From: GCA-2717185 sp964474755
GTDB taxonomy: Bacteria > Pseudomonadota > Alphaproteobacteria > UBA8366 > GCA-2717185
Direction of reading: 5' to 3'
DNA length: 64,000 nt
NCBI GenBank assembly: GCA_964474755.1
Contig: CAYYUG010000010.1
Coordinates: 1 to 64,000, forward strand
In this document: positions 9,289 through 17,934 of the stretch, piece after piece
How positions within the stretch are numbered: position 1 is the stretch's first letter
Layout of the letters: each line of letters opens with the position of its first letter
Position numbers and translations under genes: made by a program
The notes under the pieces: generated by a model
Seen by the model: only the letters and a program-made list of their open reading frames with translations
Database searches by the model: none
What the model was told of the DNA's origin: nothing

Positions 9289-10214
9289 TGGCTAACCTCC
9301 AGAACATTTTGGTAATCAAGTTGAGCGCACTCGGCGATTTCGTCCAGGCGATGGGTCCATGCGCGGCCATCCGCCGCGCGCATAGTGCGGCACATATTAC
9401 CTTGCTTACAACCTCACCCTATATCGAATTTGCGAGATCGAGCGGCTACTTCGACAAAATTTGGATCGATCAACGGCCTCGCTGGTGGCAAGTTCGCACC
9501 TGGTTAACGCTCAAGCAAAGGCTCGACGGGGGTGGCTTTGATAGGGTCTACGACCTTCAGACCTCTGACCGTTCCGCCTTCTATTTTCGCCTTTTGCGCC
9601 GCCCCAAGCCGGATTGGAGTGGGATAGCCGCCGGTTGCTCGTTGCCGCATGCCAATCCGCAGCGTGAGGTCATGCACACCATAGATCGGCAGCGCGAGCA
9701 GCTTGCGATAGCCGGTATCGACGGTGTGCCATTACCCACCTTTGATTGGATCTGTAATGATACGGATGCATTCGGTTTGCCTGAGACCTTCATATTATTC
9801 GTCCCGGGCGGCTCGGCCGGTCGGCCAGGCAAGCGGTGGCCTATCAATGGTTATGTAGAATTGGCAGCGAGGCTGTCGGTAAAAAATTACGTACCAGTCC
9901 TAATCGGGGCGGCCGACGAGATAGCGCGCAATGCGGAAATTGCCCAAAATTGCCCGCTTGCGATAGATTTGACGGGACAAACCTCAATTACGGACCTTGT
10001 ACAACTGGCGCGGGGAGCTTCCGGCGCGGTGGGAAATGATAGTGGCCCCATGCATCTTATCGCCGCTGCGGCTTGCCCATCTTTGGTGCTCTATTCGCAC
10101 GAGTCCGACCCGGCGCTTTGCGCGCAGCGGGGCCCGCGGGTTGAAATTTTGCGCCGCAATACGCTCGACATGCTTACAACGGACGAGGTTGAAGCGGCCA
10201 TGCGCTTGCGGTAA
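9288..10214 (+). CDS. Glycosyltransferase family 9 (heptosyltransferase-like)
   Basis: About 308 residues when started at the ATG at 9288, which overlaps the GT4 stop codon by one base; this places the first strand NILVIKLSALGDFVQAMG at the N-terminus as in heptosyltransferases. The C-terminal half has the GT9 signatures FVPGGSAGRPGKRWP (donor phosphate contact) and AVGNDSGPMHLIAA. The family transfers ADP-heptose to the LPS inner core or later residues. An in-frame upstream extension to 9162 would overlap the previous gene by 127 bases and is not credible. It forms an LPS-type pair with the GT4 gene; thrS follows 42 bases later. Confidence 0.9.
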   Translation: MANLQNILVIKLSALGDFVQAMGPCAAIRRAHSAAHITLLTTSPYIEFARSSGYFDKIWIDQRPRWWQVRTWLTLKQRLDGGGFDRVYDLQTSDRSAFYFRLLRRPKPDWSGIAAGCSLPHANPQREVMHTIDRQREQLAIAGIDGVPLPTFDWICNDTDAFGLPETFILFVPGGSAGRPGKRWPINGYVELAARLSVKNYVPVLIGAADEIARNAEIAQNCPLAIDLTGQTSITDLVQLARGASGAVGNDSGPMHLIAAAACPSLVLYSHESDPALCAQRGPRVEILRRNTLDMLTTDEVEAAMRLR

Positions 10215-10256
10215 ACCGATGCGCCGCGCAGCGCGTCAGAACGAACGGACTGAAAC

Positions 10257-12170
10257 ATGGTTTCGATAACTCTCCCCGACGGCAGCATTCGGGAATATGA
10301 CGGAGCGGTCTGCGGCGCGGACGTCGCGGCGTCGATTGGACCTGGCCTCGCTAAGGCGGCGGTCATGGTAAAGGTCGATGGTATAGAGCGCGATTTGGCG
10401 CATCTCATTAAAAGTGATGCGGCGATCGAGATCGTTACCCGTGATTCTGAGGAAGGCTTGCATCTACTGCGCCATGACTGCGCGCATGTGCTGGCAGAAG
10501 CGGTACAGGAACTGTACCCGGGCACGCAAATTACTTTCGGCCCGGCCATCGAAGATGGCTTTTATTACGATTTTTATCGCGAGGAACCCTTTACCCCGGA
10601 AAATTTCGAGGCCATTGAGGCACGTATGGTGGAGATTGTCGATCGCGATGAGAACATCACCCGCGAAATTTGGAATCGCGAGGACGCCGTCGAGTTCTTT
10701 GAGAAGATCGGCGAGACCTTCAAGGCGGCGCATGTTGCGATCTTGCCTGATGGTGAGGAAATTTCCATGTATAGGCAGGGTGACTGGATAGATCTCTGTA
10801 CCGGGCCGCATCTGCCATCTACTGGACACCTGGGCAAATCCTTCAAGCTGATGAAACTGGCCGGCGCCTATTGGCGTGGCGACCCAAAGAACCCGCAACT
10901 GCAGCGCATGTATGGCACCTGTTGGCGCACGGATAAGGAATTGCGTGCCTATCTGCATCGGTTGGAGGAGGCGGAAAAACGCGACCATCGGCGGCTTGGC
11001 CGCGAGATGGATCTCTTCCATATCCAGGAAGCGGCGATAGGTAGCGTGTTCTGGCACCCGAAGGGTTGGACGCTGTATCGTGCTTGCGAGACTTATATGC
11101 GCCGGCGCCTTGAAAAAGCCGGCTATGACGAGGTGAAAACACCGCAATTAGTGGACCGAAACCTATGGGAACGCTCGGGCCATTGGGAAAAGTTCCGAGA
11201 ACATATGTTCACCGTTGATGATGAGCATGACCGGGTGCTGGCTCTGAAGCCGATGAATTGCCCGTGCCATGTGCAGATTTTCCGGCAAGGGATTACCAGC
11301 TACCGTGATCTGCCGATCCGAATGGCGGAATTTGGCTCGTGTCACCGTAACGAACCCTCGGGCGCACTGCACGGTTTGATGCGGGTTCGTGCCTTTACTC
11401 AGGATGACGCTCACATTTTCTGTACAGACGACCAGATTGTTTCGGAAACGGAGCGGTTTTGCGAGCTGTTACTCTCAATCTATCGGGATTTTGGGTTCGA
11501 AGATGTTGCGGTAAAGTTTTCGGATCGGCCGGAGGTCCGTGCGGGTGATGATGACGTGTGGGATCGTGCGGAGAAAGCGTTGGTTGAAGCAACGGAGGCA
11601 GCTGGATTGCCCTATACGCTCAACCCAGGTGAGGGTGCGTTTTACGGACCGAAGCTCGAATTCGTGCTGACTGATACGATCGGCCGGGAATGGCAGTGCG
11701 GCACGTTACAGGTAGATTTCGTCCTGCCGGAGAGGCTGGATGCGAACTATATTGGTGAGGATGGTGAAAAACACCGACCTGTAATGCTCCACCGAGCAAT
11801 CTTGGGTTCCTTTGAGCGTTTTATCGGCGTATTGATCGAGCAGTTTTCCGGTCGTCTACCCTTATGGCTATCGCCGGTGCAAATTGTGGTCGCGACGATC
11901 ACGTCAGATGCAGACGATTACGCGATGGAAGTCGCAGCTGCGTGTCGCGAAACGGGTCTGCGCGTTGAGACGGATGTTCGCAACGAGAAGATCAACTACA
12001 AAATACGTGAGCATTCCCTTGCTAAAGCCCCTGTCATAGTTGTGGTAGGCAAGCGGGAGGCGGAGGAACGCGCGGTAGCCTTGCGCCGCCTTGGTGGTAA
12101 AAAGCAAGAAATTCTTGCACTTGAGGATGCGCTCAATAGACTAGCGCAAGAAGCAGCGCCGCCGGCATGA
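10257..12170 (+). CDS. thrS: Threonine--tRNA ligase
   Basis: Class II aminoacyl-tRNA synthetase of 637 residues, normal length. In order: an N-terminal TGS domain (ITLPDGSIREYDG), the second additional editing domain (HLLRHDCAHVLAEAV, with the HxxxH editing metal site), the catalytic core with class II motif 1 and motif 2 and the zinc-ligand Cys in KPMNCPCHVQIF, motif 3 (LHRAILGSFERFIG), and a C-terminal anticodon-binding domain. It charges tRNA-Thr with threonine in the cytoplasm. infC lies 87 bp downstream, the classical thrS-infC order. A GC-rich hairpin overlaps the stop codon. Confidence 0.98.
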   Translation: MVSITLPDGSIREYDGAVCGADVAASIGPGLAKAAVMVKVDGIERDLAHLIKSDAAIEIVTRDSEEGLHLLRHDCAHVLAEAVQELYPGTQITFGPAIEDGFYYDFYREEPFTPENFEAIEARMVEIVDRDENITREIWNREDAVEFFEKIGETFKAAHVAILPDGEEISMYRQGDWIDLCTGPHLPSTGHLGKSFKLMKLAGAYWRGDPKNPQLQRMYGTCWRTDKELRAYLHRLEEAEKRDHRRLGREMDLFHIQEAAIGSVFWHPKGWTLYRACETYMRRRLEKAGYDEVKTPQLVDRNLWERSGHWEKFREHMFTVDDEHDRVLALKPMNCPCHVQIFRQGITSYRDLPIRMAEFGSCHRNEPSGALHGLMRVRAFTQDDAHIFCTDDQIVSETERFCELLLSIYRDFGFEDVAVKFSDRPEVRAGDDDVWDRAEKALVEATEAAGLPYTLNPGEGAFYGPKLEFVLTDTIGREWQCGTLQVDFVLPERLDANYIGEDGEKHRPVMLHRAILGSFERFIGVLIEQFSGRLPLWLSPVQIVVATITSDADDYAMEVAAACRETGLRVETDVRNEKINYKIREHSLAKAPVIVVVGKREAEERAVALRRLGGKKQEILALEDALNRLAQEAAPPA

Positions 12171-12178
12171 CGGCGGTG
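12157..12178 (+). terminator. Possible hairpin terminator or attenuator between thrS and infC
   Basis: CCGCCG (12159-12164) pairs perfectly with CGGCGG (12171-12176) around a six-base loop containing the thrS stop. A G-T and a C-G pair extend the stem outward. It is followed by TGTTTT. The U-tract is short, so it may attenuate rather than terminate, allowing thrS and infC to be expressed at different levels. Confidence 0.35.
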
Positions 12179-12246
12179 TGTTTTGGTGGGTGTTAAGACG
12201 CGTTCAGCGATACGCGTCATCACCTTATATATGCATTAACGGAAAC

Positions 12247-12260
12247 AGGAGGAATCTATA
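12247..12260 (+). promoter_or_regulatory. Strong Shine-Dalgarno plus AUA start of infC
   Basis: A perfect AGGAGG (12247-12252) lies five bases before an ATA codon (12258-12260). Conserved IF-3 N-terminal sequence begins at the very next codon and no ATG, GTG or TTG is available in frame at this position. Non-canonical starts on infC are known in other bacteria (AUU in E. coli) and underlie IF-3 autoregulation. Confidence 0.8.
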
Positions 12261-12794
12261 GCTCGTCCACCATACAACGCCGCGCCGGTCAAGCATGGTC
12301 CGCGCGTCAACCGGGACATCGAATCTGCAAAGATTCGGCTTGTCGACGAAGAAGGTGAAATGATTGGGGTCGTCCCACTTACCGAAGGCTTGAATCGCGC
12401 TGACGAAGCCGGGCTTGATTTGGTGGAGGTGTCTCCGAATGCCGATCCGCCAGTTTGCAAGATTCTGGATTATGGGAAGTTTAAATACGTTGCGCAGAAA
12501 AAGGCCAACGAAACGCGCAAGAAGCAGAGGACTATCGACGTTAAAGAAATTAAGATGCGCCCGAATATCGATAATCACGACTATGATGTGAAGATGCGGT
12601 CGATGCTGAAGTTTCTCGATGAGGGTGATAAAGTCAAAGTTACTTTGCGGTTTCGTGGCCGAGAAATGGCGCACCAAGAACTCGGCCGCAAGGTTCTTGA
12701 AAGAGTGCGCGTCGATCTCGAAGAGCCGGCGAAGGTTGAACAGTTCCCGCAGATGGAAGGCCGGCAGATGATTATGATCCTGACACCCAAATAG
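12258..12794 (+). CDS. infC: Translation initiation factor IF-3
   Basis: About 178 residues from the ATA codon at 12258. The N-terminal domain begins ARPPYNAAPVKHGPRVNRDI and contains the conserved RLVDEEGEMIGVVPL. The basic linker (KKANETRKKQRTIDVKEIK) leads to the C-terminal 30S-binding domain (MRPNIDNHDYDVKM, KVTLRFRGREMAHQ). IF-3 binds the 30S subunit, prevents 50S joining and proofreads the start codon and initiator tRNA. The first in-frame ATG (12360) would remove a third of the N-terminal domain, so the rare AUA start with its ideal ribosome site is preferred. Because IF-3 rejects non-AUG starts, this arrangement would give negative autoregulation. Confidence 0.95.
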   Translation: MARPPYNAAPVKHGPRVNRDIESAKIRLVDEEGEMIGVVPLTEGLNRADEAGLDLVEVSPNADPPVCKILDYGKFKYVAQKKANETRKKQRTIDVKEIKMRPNIDNHDYDVKMRSMLKFLDEGDKVKVTLRFRGREMAHQELGRKVLERVRVDLEEPAKVEQFPQMEGRQMIMILTPK

Positions 12795-13312
12795 GCGCCA
12801 GCCAAGTTGTCTTCTGATTTGCATCAGAAACGCTGACGTGCCGCATCGCGTCGGTTAAATAGTTATGCGTGATGCCTCAATGCGCTCGATCGCTGGGATT
12901 GATAGCCGTAACTGTCCAATTTAGCTTTGGTTCAGAAATCCAGCGACAAAGTAATCGTCTGATACCAGCTTGGCGGCATCGTTTGCTGCCAAAAGAAAGC
13001 CAATTTTAGGCATTGCGTATATCAGTTCATGCTGACCCTTGAAGTTAACATGGCTGCAGCCAGTTGGGCTTTCTTTAAAGGGTGTCGATGCGCGGTAGGT
13101 ACCGAAGGGGCTTTTCGCCGCCGCGACAATGCTCAACGCGACGAATACGTGCACTGTTCCTAATTAATATCTGTGGCGCCATCCTGATCTCGTTCGGTTC
13201 GCTCTCAAATGTTACCGTAAGGGCGGCACGTTTGCTGAAGGTGCAGGGCAGTTGATCGTAGCTCGGAGGACGACTGGCCCGGGGCCGCTGTTCGGAGTGT
13301 CTTCTCGCGCAA
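12795..13312. other. Intergenic stretch after infC, no gene seen
   Basis: About 520 bp where infC would usually be followed directly by rpmI. The open frames are short and overlapping without a recognisable motif. No clear terminator or RNA gene was seen. Confidence 0.5.
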
Positions 13313-14080
13313 TCAATCGTCGCCATCTAGAAACTTTGCCATGCGCGGCGCCGGCGATCCGCAGCGAAAGGCGGTAGATAGGGATTCGATTCCGGCATGC
13401 ACGCCGTCGTCGAGGGACAGCCGTTCCCAGTCTCGCATCAGCTTTTTCTGCAGACGGATGCCAACCGGGCCATTCGCCATGATCATGTTGACAGTTTCGG
13501 CAATCGCTTCGTCCAAATTGGCGGTGGGTACGACCTGTTCTACAAGGCCCCAACTGAGCGCTGTTTCTGCATCTATTGCATCTCCGCGATAGATTAGCCA
13601 GCAGGTCCGACCCCATCCGATCAGGCGTGGAAACAGCGCTGACTCGATAACGGAGGGGAGATCGAACAGCACCTCTGGCATGGCGAAACGCGCATTGTCG
13701 CTGGCGATGCGGATGTCGCAGGATGCGGCGGTTTCCAGTCCCGCCCCCATGCAGGCACCATTGACGCGGGCTATAACCGGGACCGGCAGTTCGCGGATCG
13801 CTTGATGGGCGTTCTGTAAAGCTGTGATGTAGGCGCGGCCACTTTTCTCGTCGAAATTGCGCAGCTCTTGCAAATTGGCTCCTGCAATGAAGGAGCGCGT
13901 GCCTTCGCCGGTTAACACGGCTACCCGCAAATATTCGTCTAGGGCGAGATTGCGAAATGTAGTTTCCAACTCGGCAACCAGGCTGCTGGACAGGTTGTTC
14001 GCCTTCGCCATATTTTCGATCGTGACCGTGGCTAAATGGCCCTGTTCGCGTTCGTCAAATTTAACGGCAATGCGAGACAT
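13313..14080 (-). CDS. Enoyl-CoA hydratase/isomerase family protein
   Basis: Crotonase-fold protein of 255 residues. The two oxyanion-hole segments are visible: SFIAGANLQEL (about residues 63-73) and GACMGAGLE (108-116). Both hydratase-type acidic positions are kept: Glu116 in AGLE and Glu136 in AMPEV. It is therefore likely an active hydratase acting on 2-enoyl-CoA thioesters in fatty-acid or aromatic-side-chain catabolism. It lies 20 bases downstream of the SDR gene on the same strand, suggesting a two-gene beta-oxidation-like unit inserted between infC and rpmI. Confidence 0.9.
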   Translation of the reverse strand: MSRIAVKFDEREQGHLATVTIENMAKANNLSSSLVAELETTFRNLALDEYLRVAVLTGEGTRSFIAGANLQELRNFDEKSGRAYITALQNAHQAIRELPVPVIARVNGACMGAGLETAASCDIRIASDNARFAMPEVLFDLPSVIESALFPRLIGWGRTCWLIYRGDAIDAETALSWGLVEQVVPTANLDEAIAETVNMIMANGPVGIRLQKKLMRDWERLSLDDGVHAGIESLSTAFRCGSPAPRMAKFLDGDD

Positions 14081-14100
14081 CGGTTATCCCATAATTATAA

Positions 14101-14880
14101 TTATAAGGAATTGCGTTGGGTCATTCCGCCATCGACGGTCACGACCTGGCCGCTTACCCATGACGCTCGCGGGCTGGCAAGATAGGTGACTAGATCGGCA
14201 ACTTCCTCCGGCTTGCCCGCACGCCCTTGCGGCAGCTTTGCCAGCAATTCTGGCCAGCGCGCCTTGTCGCCAAATTTCTCCTCCGCCAGGACCTCGTAGA
14301 TTGTGACCATCCGCTCTGTTTCGATCAGGCCCGGATTGACCGCAACGACGCGTACGCCCTTGTCTAGGCTGGCACCGCCGAGCGCACGTGTTAACGCCAT
14401 GATGCTGGCATTGCCCATCGAACCAGCAACATAATTAGGTACCGGCGCCTCGCCGGCTGTGCCGATAACATTGACGATAACTCCGTCACCCCGCGTGACC
14501 ATCGTGGGATAGACTTCGCGCACTAGATTAATGTAGCCAAAAACTTTCAGATCCCAGGCTTCTCGCCAGGTCGCTTCGTCGATTGCTTCGACCCCGCCAG
14601 CGGGGATGGCGCCGGCATTGTTGATCAGAATGTCGATGCCGGCGGTATCCGCGGCGAGCTGCCGCATTCGGTCACCGTTTGACAGGTCCGCTGCATGGAT
14701 TATGACCTGCACACCATATTTTTCGTTCAATTCATTGCGAGCTCGAGTCAGATCGGTCTCGGTGCGCGACGCAAGATGAAGGCTGCACCCTTCTTCCGCC
14801 AAACGCTCTGCGATCGCGCGCCCAATGCCCTTCGATCCACCGGTGATTAGTGCTGTCTTGCCCGTTAGCTGCAAGTTCAT
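14101..14880 (-). CDS. SDR-family oxidoreductase
   Basis: About 259 residues starting at the ATG at 14880 (MNLQLTGKTALITGG); an in-frame ATG nine codons upstream is less likely. The NAD(P) motif TGGSKGIGRAIAERL and the NNAG signature (ILINNAGAIPAGG) are intact, as is the C-terminal SWVSGQVVTVDGGMTQ. The active-site region reads VIGTAGEAPVPNYVAGSMGN: the Tyr is present but the usual Lys four residues later (YxxxK) is replaced by Ser. A small SDR subgroup shares a similar pattern, so it may use a variant proton relay. It is upstream of, and probably co-transcribed with, the enoyl-CoA hydratase. Confidence 0.88.
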   Translation of the reverse strand: MNLQLTGKTALITGGSKGIGRAIAERLAEEGCSLHLASRTETDLTRARNELNEKYGVQVIIHAADLSNGDRMRQLAADTAGIDILINNAGAIPAGGVEAIDEATWREAWDLKVFGYINLVREVYPTMVTRGDGVIVNVIGTAGEAPVPNYVAGSMGNASIMALTRALGGASLDKGVRVVAVNPGLIETERMVTIYEVLAEEKFGDKARWPELLAKLPQGRAGKPEEVADLVTYLASPRASWVSGQVVTVDGGMTQRNSL

Positions 14881-15343
14881 TACATATCTCCTCTTTGAGA
14901 GAGGCACTCTGGCGTTGACTGATGCGCAGCGTCAAGTGGTGGCAGGCATACTGTGGGTAGAGGCCGTTTATCCGCCGGTTTTCGCGTCGCAAGACTGGCT
15001 ATCAGCGCGATGGCCCGCCTGCTCCAGCACAGGCCATACCGAAAGTCGACGACGTAATAGGGTATTGCCGCCAAGATCAATGAGAGCGAGCAGTTCAACC
15101 GGATTTGGCGGACCTGCACGTAACAGGGCCTCCAGGGGGCAGTCAGTCTCGACATTACGAAGAAGAACACAATGAAATCCGACAAGTAGCTGCTTTTCGG
15201 AGGTAAATAGTGGCCAAATGAGGAACGGGTCACAATCGCGGTGTCATTGAAGGGTATGGCGGTTGGACTGGTGGCGCTGGGTCTCAATTTGGCGTGATGA
15301 AGTTTTTGGCAATGCAGTTGGAGAATTGCAAGTCGAGTGTATC
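14881..15343. other. Intergenic stretch between SDR and msrA, no gene seen
   Basis: About 460 bp upstream of the SDR gene and downstream of msrA, both on the minus strand. It contains overlapping open frames in several phases without a recognisable domain. It must hold the promoter of the SDR-hydratase pair, but no clear motif was identified. Confidence 0.5.
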
Positions 15344-15973
15344 TCAGTGCTTAGGGGTACCTTTGAGCGCATCTTTGCCCCATAGCGCCTGCAACCGAGC
15401 ATTACGACCGCAATTGAAACGGTAGAATTTATAGCGGACTGGGCTCTTTCTATAGAAGTCCTGGTGATACTCTTCGGCCGGAAAGAAAGGGCCAGCATGC
15501 TTGATCGGTGTGACGATGGGCGCCTTCAGCACCTTGGATTCCTGTAGCTTCTTTTTGACTTCTTCGGCGATGCGCTTCTGCTCCGGCGTTGTCACATAGA
15601 TCGCCGTGGTGTAACTGTGGCCGCGGTCGCAGAATTGGCCGCCGCCATCCGTTGGATCGACGCTATGGAATAGAACGCTAACCAGATGCGCGTAGGTGAC
15701 CTTTTTCGGATCGTAGGTGACCTGAACTACCTCACGGTGACCAGTATTGGAGGTGACTACTTGCTTGTAGGTTGGGTTCGGTAAATCTCCACCGGAGAAT
15801 CCTGAAATCGTTTTTACAACTCCGGGCACCTTGTCAAAGTCAAATTCCACGCACCAGAAACAGCCGCCAGCAAATATAGCGATCTCCAGCCCTTTCTCGG
15901 TTGGTTCGCTCTGCACTGGATTGGTGAAAAGGATGGCTGATAACAATGATCCCAGGACCAGTGAAACGCTCAT
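15344..15973 (-). CDS. msrA: Peptide-methionine (S)-S-oxide reductase, exported
   Basis: Protein of 209 residues. An N-terminal hydrophobic signal (MSVSLVLGSLLSAILF) with a likely cleavage site after about residue 22 precedes the MsrA catalytic motif FAGGCFWCVE; the nucleophile is the first Cys (residue 38). Downstream are the family segments GHREVVQVTYDP, FFHSVDPT-like LFHSVDPTDGGGQFCDRG and YHQDF, with a possible resolving Cys in RFNCGRN near the C-terminus. It reduces methionine-S-sulfoxide in proteins; the signal peptide implies action in the periplasm. It is a single gene on the minus strand, divergent from the rpmI operon. Confidence 0.95.
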   Translation of the reverse strand: MSVSLVLGSLLSAILFTNPVQSEPTEKGLEIAIFAGGCFWCVEFDFDKVPGVVKTISGFSGGDLPNPTYKQVVTSNTGHREVVQVTYDPKKVTYAHLVSVLFHSVDPTDGGGQFCDRGHSYTTAIYVTTPEQKRIAEEVKKKLQESKVLKAPIVTPIKHAGPFFPAEEYHQDFYRKSPVRYKFYRFNCGRNARLQALWGKDALKGTPKH

Positions 15974-16255
15974 GCGGGGCTTGAGAATGCGTCGATCTCC
16001 AAATAAGCGCGGATTTGTGCTGTCAATTCTTGTTTATTAACAAATAAAATATGGTCAGTGGGCATGAATTCGAGTCTCTTTAAAAAATTTCTACAAAGCT
16101 TTATCTCTTTCCAAACGCTGTGTGCGGCCTTGCATCGTGGGGTTCCCAGCGTTATAAGGCGCGCGCTAAGAAGGGCGGCTGTGGCCCTGGGTATGCCCTG
16201 CCGTTCGCCAAACGATATGCGCTGGTGCGCATGAAATTCTGACGAGGAAATCGAA

Positions 16256-16456
16256 ATGCCCAAAATGAAGACTAAATCCAGTGCCAAAAAACGGTTCCGT
16301 TTGACCGCCAAAGGCAAGGTACGCTTCAATAGTGCTGGGCTGTCGCACATGCTGCGCCGCCGGTCGCAGAAGATGAAGCGAACCAACCGGGGAACGCAAA
16401 TTATGGCCACCCCCGATGCCAAGGTCGTCAAGAAGCATTATCTACCCTATCGTTAG
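16256..16456 (+). CDS. rpmI: 50S ribosomal protein L35
   Basis: Basic protein of 66 residues with the full L35 signature (PKMKTKSSAKKRFRLTAKG at the start, HMLRRRSQKMKR in the middle, VKKHYLPYR at the end). It binds 23S rRNA in the large subunit. It is first in the rpmI-rplT-pheS-pheT operon and 17 bases before rplT. In many bacteria infC lies immediately upstream; here infC is 3.5 kb away. Confidence 0.98.
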   Translation: MPKMKTKSSAKKRFRLTAKGKVRFNSAGLSHMLRRRSQKMKRTNRGTQIMATPDAKVVKKHYLPYR

Positions 16457-16473
16457 AACAACGGAGCCGAACC

Positions 16474-16833
16474 ATGTCACGGGTCAAACGGGGCGTGACG
16501 ACGCACGCCCGTCATCGCAAAGTCATCAAGGCTGCCAAAGGATCACGCGGTCGTTCCAAAAATACTTTCCGCGCCGCCATCCAGCGGGTCGAGAAAAATT
16601 TGCAATACGCCTATCGCGACCGGCGCACGCGCAAGCGGGATTTCCGCCGATTGTGGATTCAGCGTATCAACGCGGCGTCACGCCAGCACGGCATGACGTA
16701 TGCGGTTTTTATCAACGGGATTAAGAAGGCCGGGATAGATCTCGACCGGAAAGTGCTGTCGGAACTTGCCATAAGCGAGCCGCAGGCCTTTCAATCGCTG
16801 GTCGAGCAGGCTCAGGCGGCGCTCACCGAGTAA
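16474..16833 (+). CDS. rplT: 50S ribosomal protein L20
   Basis: Very basic protein of 119 residues, normal L20 length. It has the conserved N-terminus SRVKRGVTTHARHRKVIKAA, the central RDRRTRKRDFRRLWIQRIN and a C-terminal globular part ending in QAALTE. It binds 23S rRNA early in 50S assembly and, in several bacteria, represses its own operon through the leader mRNA. It is followed 24 bases later by pheS. Confidence 0.98.
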   Translation: MSRVKRGVTTHARHRKVIKAAKGSRGRSKNTFRAAIQRVEKNLQYAYRDRRTRKRDFRRLWIQRINAASRQHGMTYAVFINGIKKAGIDLDRKVLSELAISEPQAFQSLVEQAQAALTE

Positions 16834-16857
16834 CGGCTTCTATCGAGGGTTCGGGCG

Positions 16858-17934
16858 ATGGAAAATCTCGACGAACTGCGTGAAGAACTTCTGTCCAAGG
16901 CGAGCAGTGCGGAAAGTCTTGAGACGCTGGAAGAGCTCCGTGTGGCAGTTCTCGGCCGTAATGGGCAGTTAACAAAATTGATGAAGGGGCTCGGCGGGCT
17001 CGATCCCGACGAGCGCCGTGCCGCGGGACAGGCGCTGAACGCAGTCAAGGCTGCGATTACTGACGCGATTGGGTCGCGCCATACGAGACTTGCCGATTCG
17101 GCACTTGATGCGGCTCTGGTCGCTGACCGGGTCGACATCTCCTTGCCGGTGCGCCCTGAGGTGGAAGGCCGCCTTCACCCGATCAGCCAGACTTTTGACG
17201 AGATCATCGCGATCTTTGGCGACATGGGGTTCACAGTCGCTGAGGGACCGGATATCGAGGACGATTTCCATAATTTTACGGCTTTAAACATACCACCGGA
17301 ACATCCGGCGCGGCAGATGCATGACACCTTCTATCTGCCGGAAAAGGAAGGTGGAGAGCGGATGCTGCTGCGAACGCACACCTCGCCAGTTCAAATCCGT
17401 GCTATGCAGTCCACCGAGCCACCGCTTCGGATCATCGTGCCGGGCCGCACCTATCGTTGCGACTCGGATATGACGCACACGCCGATGTTCCACCAGGTTG
17501 AGGGGCTGATTGTCGATGAGTCCTCCCATATGGGCCACCTTAAGGGATGTCTGATCGAGTTTTGTCGCGCATATTTTGAGGTCGACGATGTACCAGTCCG
17601 TTTCCGGCCAAGCTATTTTCCCTTCACCGAACCCTCAGCGGAAGTTGATATTGGCTGCAGCCGTGCCGGTGGCGAATTAAAGATCGGCGCTGGCGACGAC
17701 TGGCTGGAAATTCTTGGCTGCGGCATGGTGCATCCCAAGGTGCTGGCGGCTTGCAATGTAGATCCTGATAAATACCAAGGCTTTGCCTTTGGTATGGGGA
17801 TCGAGCGCATCGCGATGCTGAAATACGGTATCCCCGACCTCCGTACCTTTTTCGACGCCGACATTCGTTGGCTTCGCCATTACGGATTTGTGCCGCTTGA
17901 GGTGCCGACGTTGTTGCGGGGGCTGACGCCATGA
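16858..17934 (+). CDS. pheS: Phenylalanine--tRNA ligase alpha subunit
   Basis: Class II synthetase subunit of 358 residues. An N-terminal coiled-coil tRNA-binding region (about residues 1-85) is followed by the catalytic domain with HPISQTFDEI, the motif 2 loop GRTYRCDSDMTHTPMFHQVEG and the motif 3 region FAFGMGIERIAMLKYG. Together with PheT it forms the alpha2-beta2 enzyme charging tRNA-Phe. Its stop overlaps the pheT start (ATGA), consistent with coupled translation at equal stoichiometry. Confidence 0.98.
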   Translation: MENLDELREELLSKASSAESLETLEELRVAVLGRNGQLTKLMKGLGGLDPDERRAAGQALNAVKAAITDAIGSRHTRLADSALDAALVADRVDISLPVRPEVEGRLHPISQTFDEIIAIFGDMGFTVAEGPDIEDDFHNFTALNIPPEHPARQMHDTFYLPEKEGGERMLLRTHTSPVQIRAMQSTEPPLRIIVPGRTYRCDSDMTHTPMFHQVEGLIVDESSHMGHLKGCLIEFCRAYFEVDDVPVRFRPSYFPFTEPSAEVDIGCSRAGGELKIGAGDDWLEILGCGMVHPKVLAACNVDPDKYQGFAFGMGIERIAMLKYGIPDLRTFFDADIRWLRHYGFVPLEVPTLLRGLTP

